In this document: positions 8,720 to 11,114 of the stretch, piece after piece | How the letters are laid out: every line of letters starts with the position of its first letter | Position numbering within the stretch: position 1 is the stretch's first letter | Origin: Euperipatoides rowelli | Lineage: Eukaryota > Onychophora > Udeonychophora > Euonychophora > Peripatopsidae | Assembly: GCA_003024985.2 (NCBI GenBank) | Contig: PXIH01S0092128.1 | DNA length: 11,114 nucleotides | Strand: one strand, 5' to 3' | The notes under the pieces: model-generated | Told to the model about the DNA's origin: nothing | Database searches by the model: none | What the model saw: the letters and a program-made list of their open reading frames with translations, nothing else | Position numbers and translations under genes: made by a program

Positions 8720-8762
8720 CAGTTAAAAATGGCTCTGAAAATTTACTGGACCAATTAAGACT
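8720..8762 (-). CDS. Receptor-type tyrosine phosphatase, exon C (43-nt small exon)
   Basis: Small exon (residues 96-110) between the extracellular module and the transmembrane exon. The acceptor is TTTTTTCAG|AGTC and the donor TTAACTG|GTAAGA. Its 43 nt are 14 codons plus one base, reading SLNWSSKFSEPFLT. The trailing G plus GT of exon D make Gly. It carries a third N-glycosylation sequon, NWS (residue 98). The serine-rich stretch ending in EPFLT resembles the short membrane-proximal stalk after the last FN3 strand in RPTPs, where a similar S-D/E-P-hydrophobic motif is common. It is too short to find by ORF length; support comes from both splice sites, phase agreement on both sides, and sense of the joined protein. 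It cannot join exon A in frame, although A is the next exon upstream as written. Confidence 0.8.
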
Positions 8763-9075
8763 CTGAAAAAATACAGTACCTGTACATTATAATTTTAAAT
8801 AAGATGACATTAGAATTGGTTCACTTTATTAAAATATGTTTCATAAGGAATAGATAAATTTTATGTTTATTATACTATAAGTCAGCCAATTCTCTTATTA
8901 TATGACATTATTCTTTTTAGCAAGCTCTTTACAGTGGGTTTATGTTAAAGTGGTTTATCAATGCCTATTTCAACTTCATTGATTTATGTGTATTTTTGTA
9001 TAAAAATACTTGTTTAAGTAATCAATTTTTTATATTCGGTCCATAAATACATCAAATTTTGACTTTTAATGCCAA
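8763..9075 (-). other. RPTP intron sequence upstream of exon C
   Basis: Non-coding and AT-rich, ending at the single-N gap at 9076. In the reconstructed order it joins, across a gap, to 6523-7028 as the B-C intron. No TE recognised. Confidence 0.55.
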
Positions 9076-9076
9076 N
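9076..9076. other. Single-N assembly gap
   Basis: One N. The 110 bases after it recur at 7178-7287, starting two bases inside exon B. Confidence 0.95.
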
Positions 9077-9186
9077 CACTAAAATAAAAAAATATATACA
9101 TGTAATCTATATGCAAATATATACTATAACAAATAAAAAATATATTAATAGTAATTATCACCAATTTAGTATATACTGTATATAAA
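9077..9186 (+). repeat. Duplicated block X, copy starting at the 9076 gap
   Basis: It begins immediately after the single N and is identical to 7178-7287. It continues as AGCTAAATAGGAAT, a sequence absent after the 7178 copy but present in the copy at 1-95. This looks like the real continuation of the intron upstream of exon B. Confidence 0.9.
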
Positions 9187-9942
9187 GCTAAATAGGAATG
9201 GCAATCACTTTACAAGTCTAAAATACAAGTGTATATACAGTGGCTATAATGATTTAAATGTATATAAATGTCATGGTTAAACTGCAGATTAGCGGTAGAA
9301 TTTGAGCTTGGTTTCAGTAAGGCATTTTAACCCATTGATCAATTAATTATTTTCAAAGAAAATCAATTTTTAGTGTCCATAACTCAGGTAATTATATCAC
9401 GTCATAGAGTGCGTTCATTTTATAGCATACTTTGTAGGAATCTTATAAGAGATGGTAATGAAAAATATTTCAAAGTACAAAGCATGGCCACAAAAGTTAG
9501 TCATTATAAATAAATCCCCAAAATGATCAGTGTTTCTCCTTCAATAAACATACTTTAAAAATTCAGTAAAAAAGATCAGTGGGGCAGTCAAGTGTTAAAA
9601 AGGCACAAGTTTCAAAAAAAAAAAAAAATATGATCTGTTATCTGACTCTCCCATGCACACGGCCAAATTTAACAGTTAAGGCAGGACAAAAAAGTATATG
9701 TCTGAAGACATATTTTCTGAATCAGGTAGTGAAAACACATTTAAATTTTCTGAGATAGGGAATCATTCACTAACGTAAGTGGTTACATAATTACTTTTTA
9801 TGCCTAGCCAAACTCTACAACTGAGAATATGTGCAAACAATTTGTTTTAATTTTTCAAACCTAAGGCCTTATGCAATAGTAGTTCATAATCATGTAAACA
9901 AACAAAAAGTTACACTCCAAAGTCTCAGTATCAACTTATTTA

Positions 9943-10116
9943 TCTCCTATATAAAAGAGAAAATTTGTCCTGTCTTTCTATACAAATCGACAGTTTAGAA
10001 GCGAAGATCGTGAAATTTTACAGACGGCCATATTAAAACACAGCCGAGGCAACTAAACAAATTTGAAATCAAAATTAACCCATAAAATGCTGGGCAATGC
10101 CGGGTACTTCAGCTAG
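9943..10116 (+). mobile_element. Short non-autonomous Helitron
   Basis: It begins TCTCCTATATAAAA after an A and ends GCCGGGTACTTCAGCTAG before a T. This gives the Helitron signature: 5' TC, 3' CTRR (CTAG) and insertion between A and T. The GC-rich CTGGGCAATGCCGGG just before the end fits the weak subterminal hairpin, here degraded. The interior holds the ACAGACGGCCATATT segment and no open frame. It is 174 bp, far too short to encode RepHel, so it would depend on a helper. Confidence 0.6.
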
Positions 10117-10415
10117 TTCACAATAAATTTTTCCTTTATCTTTAAATAATGTCGGTCTATCATATGCTTCATAGATGAAGAAATAAATCTAAAAAAAAAA
10201 AAAAAAGATTCCCTATTCTGACATAATAATTTTTATTATCAAAACAAAACAGTTAATAAATAAAATGGTGCATTATGTCAATACTCTGTTCCTTAAAATG
10301 TATTTATTATCAAGGCTATTTTCAACGGTGTCAGTTTAGTTTGAATTTTTAAAAACAAATATATGTTTAATTCATAAAATTTTCTTATTTCATTTAAAAA
10401 GGTGTTAAAAGTTAA

Positions 10416-10573
10416 GTTTTATACAATGTTTATAAATAAAGAGAAGGTCAAATACGTTATCTATTACATCATCTTAAACAGAAATGGAAGCAAACACCGA
10501 GGTGTTGGCTATGGTTTGTGTTTAAGATGACGTATTGCAGGCCATCTTTTTATTTATAAACAATGTATAAAAC
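10416..10573. mobile_element. Fold-back MITE, possible PIF/Harbinger type
   Basis: Nearly the whole 158 bp is one imperfect palindrome. The outer arms are GTTTTATACAATGTTTATAA at the left and GTTTTATACATTGTTTATAA in reverse complement at the right. Both continue as ATAAA; inner arms share CATCTTAAAC; the centre is AACACC-GA-GGTGTT. TAA flanks both ends (10413-10415 and 10574-10576), which fits the TWA target duplication of PIF/Harbinger elements, but the terminus lacks the usual GG start, so the class is tentative. It has no coding capacity. Confidence 0.65.
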
Positions 10574-10906
10574 TAAGATGTTTCACAATGTTGAAAATAA
10601 CATTGATAATACAATTTATAGCATTTTCTTTAATAATATTAATAAAATTAATGAAAAATTATTGTTTAATAGGTAATTAAAATTTAAAATACTATTTTTT
10701 TTCTTTCTTATTCAGTTAATTAGTATTAAATCTTAGGGTTAAAACTGACAACACAGAAGTAGGGGTAATAAAAAACAACAAAAAAAAACAACAACATTAA
10801 AATGGATTAAATTATCCTAAATCAAAATTTCTTACAAATTACTTAATTTGCCTGCCCTCCTATATTCTAAATTTTAAACTTGGAAAATGGTCAGTGTTAT
10901 TTTTAC

Positions 10907-11041
10907 CCGTTGAATGCCTCTGCTATATGCCAACGATTCTGAAAATGGTATCTTTGGTTGGTGAAAATGTCAGAAGGTGTTTTTGGAAGATCACTCAACT
11001 GTTCGTTTGCCAACATTTTAAACACGATGATATAATAACAC
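10907..11041 (-). CDS. Receptor-type tyrosine phosphatase, exon A (extracellular, internal partial)
   Basis: First exon of the RPTP fragment in the window (residues 1-45 of 219). The acceptor is a T-rich tract ending in TAG at 11042-11043; the donor reads AACGG|GTAAAA. The exon is 135 nt: one base, 44 codons, two bases. The protein has a strand-like start (YYIIVF), a linker with PKTPSDIF, then the RWHIAEAFN segment. That resembles the W/Y-x-I-A-x-x-F strand just before the last extracellular strands of RPTPs of the R2B/R3 kind. The two trailing bases (GG) plus the first base of exon B make Gly, so the reading passes smoothly into DRFINNT. It does not join in frame to exon C, the next exon as written. 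Upstream exons lie beyond the right edge. An overlapping plus-strand reading frame is only its antisense shadow. Family assignment is from remembered family pattern; the splice structure is read directly. Confidence 0.8.
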
Positions 11042-11114
11042 CTAAAAAAAAAAAAATCTATTTAGTCAGAGCAAAGCTATTTAAAAAAAACAAACAGTTT
11101 CTTATATAATTAAC
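11042..11114 (-). other. Intron upstream of exon A
   Basis: The T-rich tract on the minus strand (13 A on the plus strand) is the polypyrimidine tract of exon A's acceptor. The rest of the RPTP ectodomain lies beyond this edge. Confidence 0.7.

Larger units (their letters stand above)
9079..10906 (-). other. RPTP intron between exons A and B
   Basis: Non-coding sequence between exon A and the acceptor of exon B. The two bases at 9077-9078 (CA) equal the first two bases of exon B at its upper edge, and the acceptor follows at 9079-9080. The true intron is thus about 1.8 kb. It contains the Helitron at 9943-10116 and the fold-back MITE at 10416-10573. Confidence 0.7.

Noticed and set aside
4784-9590. 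TGGGGCAGTCA shared at about 4791 and 9580 as a repeat family
   Set aside because: Match limited to about 11 bases with different flanks; may be chance.
10894-11109. 71-codon open frame on the plus strand
   Set aside because: Antisense to exon A, which has both splice sites and fits the phase of exon B; the plus frame ends in a poly-K tail from an A run.

Overview
This is AT-rich, repeat-laden eukaryotic genomic DNA with long A/T tracts, short exons, long introns and worn DNA transposons and a Helitron. An invertebrate, probably an arthropod such as an arachnid, fits best; that assignment is inference from texture. There is no bacterial-style gene, RNA gene or CRISPR array. I found no new biological system. 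The main result is one real host gene carried on a scrambled assembly.

The gene is on the minus strand: part of a receptor-type tyrosine-protein phosphatase (RPTP). Six exons are supported by splice sites, codon phase and protein character. In biological order they are A 10907-11041, B 7029-7179, C 8720-8762, D 8405-8504, E 7965-8074 and F 4445-4563. Joined in that order they give one open frame of 219 residues. It runs through the end of the membrane-proximal extracellular region (fibronectin-III-like, three N-glycosylation sequons), a single transmembrane helix (about residues 121-142), a juxtamembrane segment, and the helical lead-in to the first phosphatase domain, ending QQEFE. Neither the catalytic domain (HCSAGxGR) nor the N-terminal ectodomain is in the window.

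The order as written is not the order of the gene: exon B lies between E and F. Spliced as written, the frame breaks at A-C and E-B, and B-F reads directly into TGA. Single-N gaps at 6522 and 9076 and exact duplications at their edges explain this. Bases 6395-6521 equal 7271-7397, and 7178-7287 equal 9077-9186. The two duplicated blocks meet in the shared 17-mer at 7271-7287. The simplest reading is that 6523-9075 is a chimera joined at this word. Real order would be about 1925-6521, then 7398-9075, a gap, then 6523-7179, then 9079-11114. This restores every splice phase.

Layout: 1-4444 is non-coding, with a third copy of the duplicated block at 1-95, TE relics, a gap at 1924 and a pogo/Tigger-like MITE at about 3517-3964. 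After exon F, 4564-6521 is intron with a TA-flanked MITE at 4748-4894 and hAT-like debris. The chimeric block 6523-9075 carries exons B, E, D and C. The right part, 9077-11114, is intron with a short Helitron at 9943-10116, a fold-back MITE at 10416-10573, and exon A.
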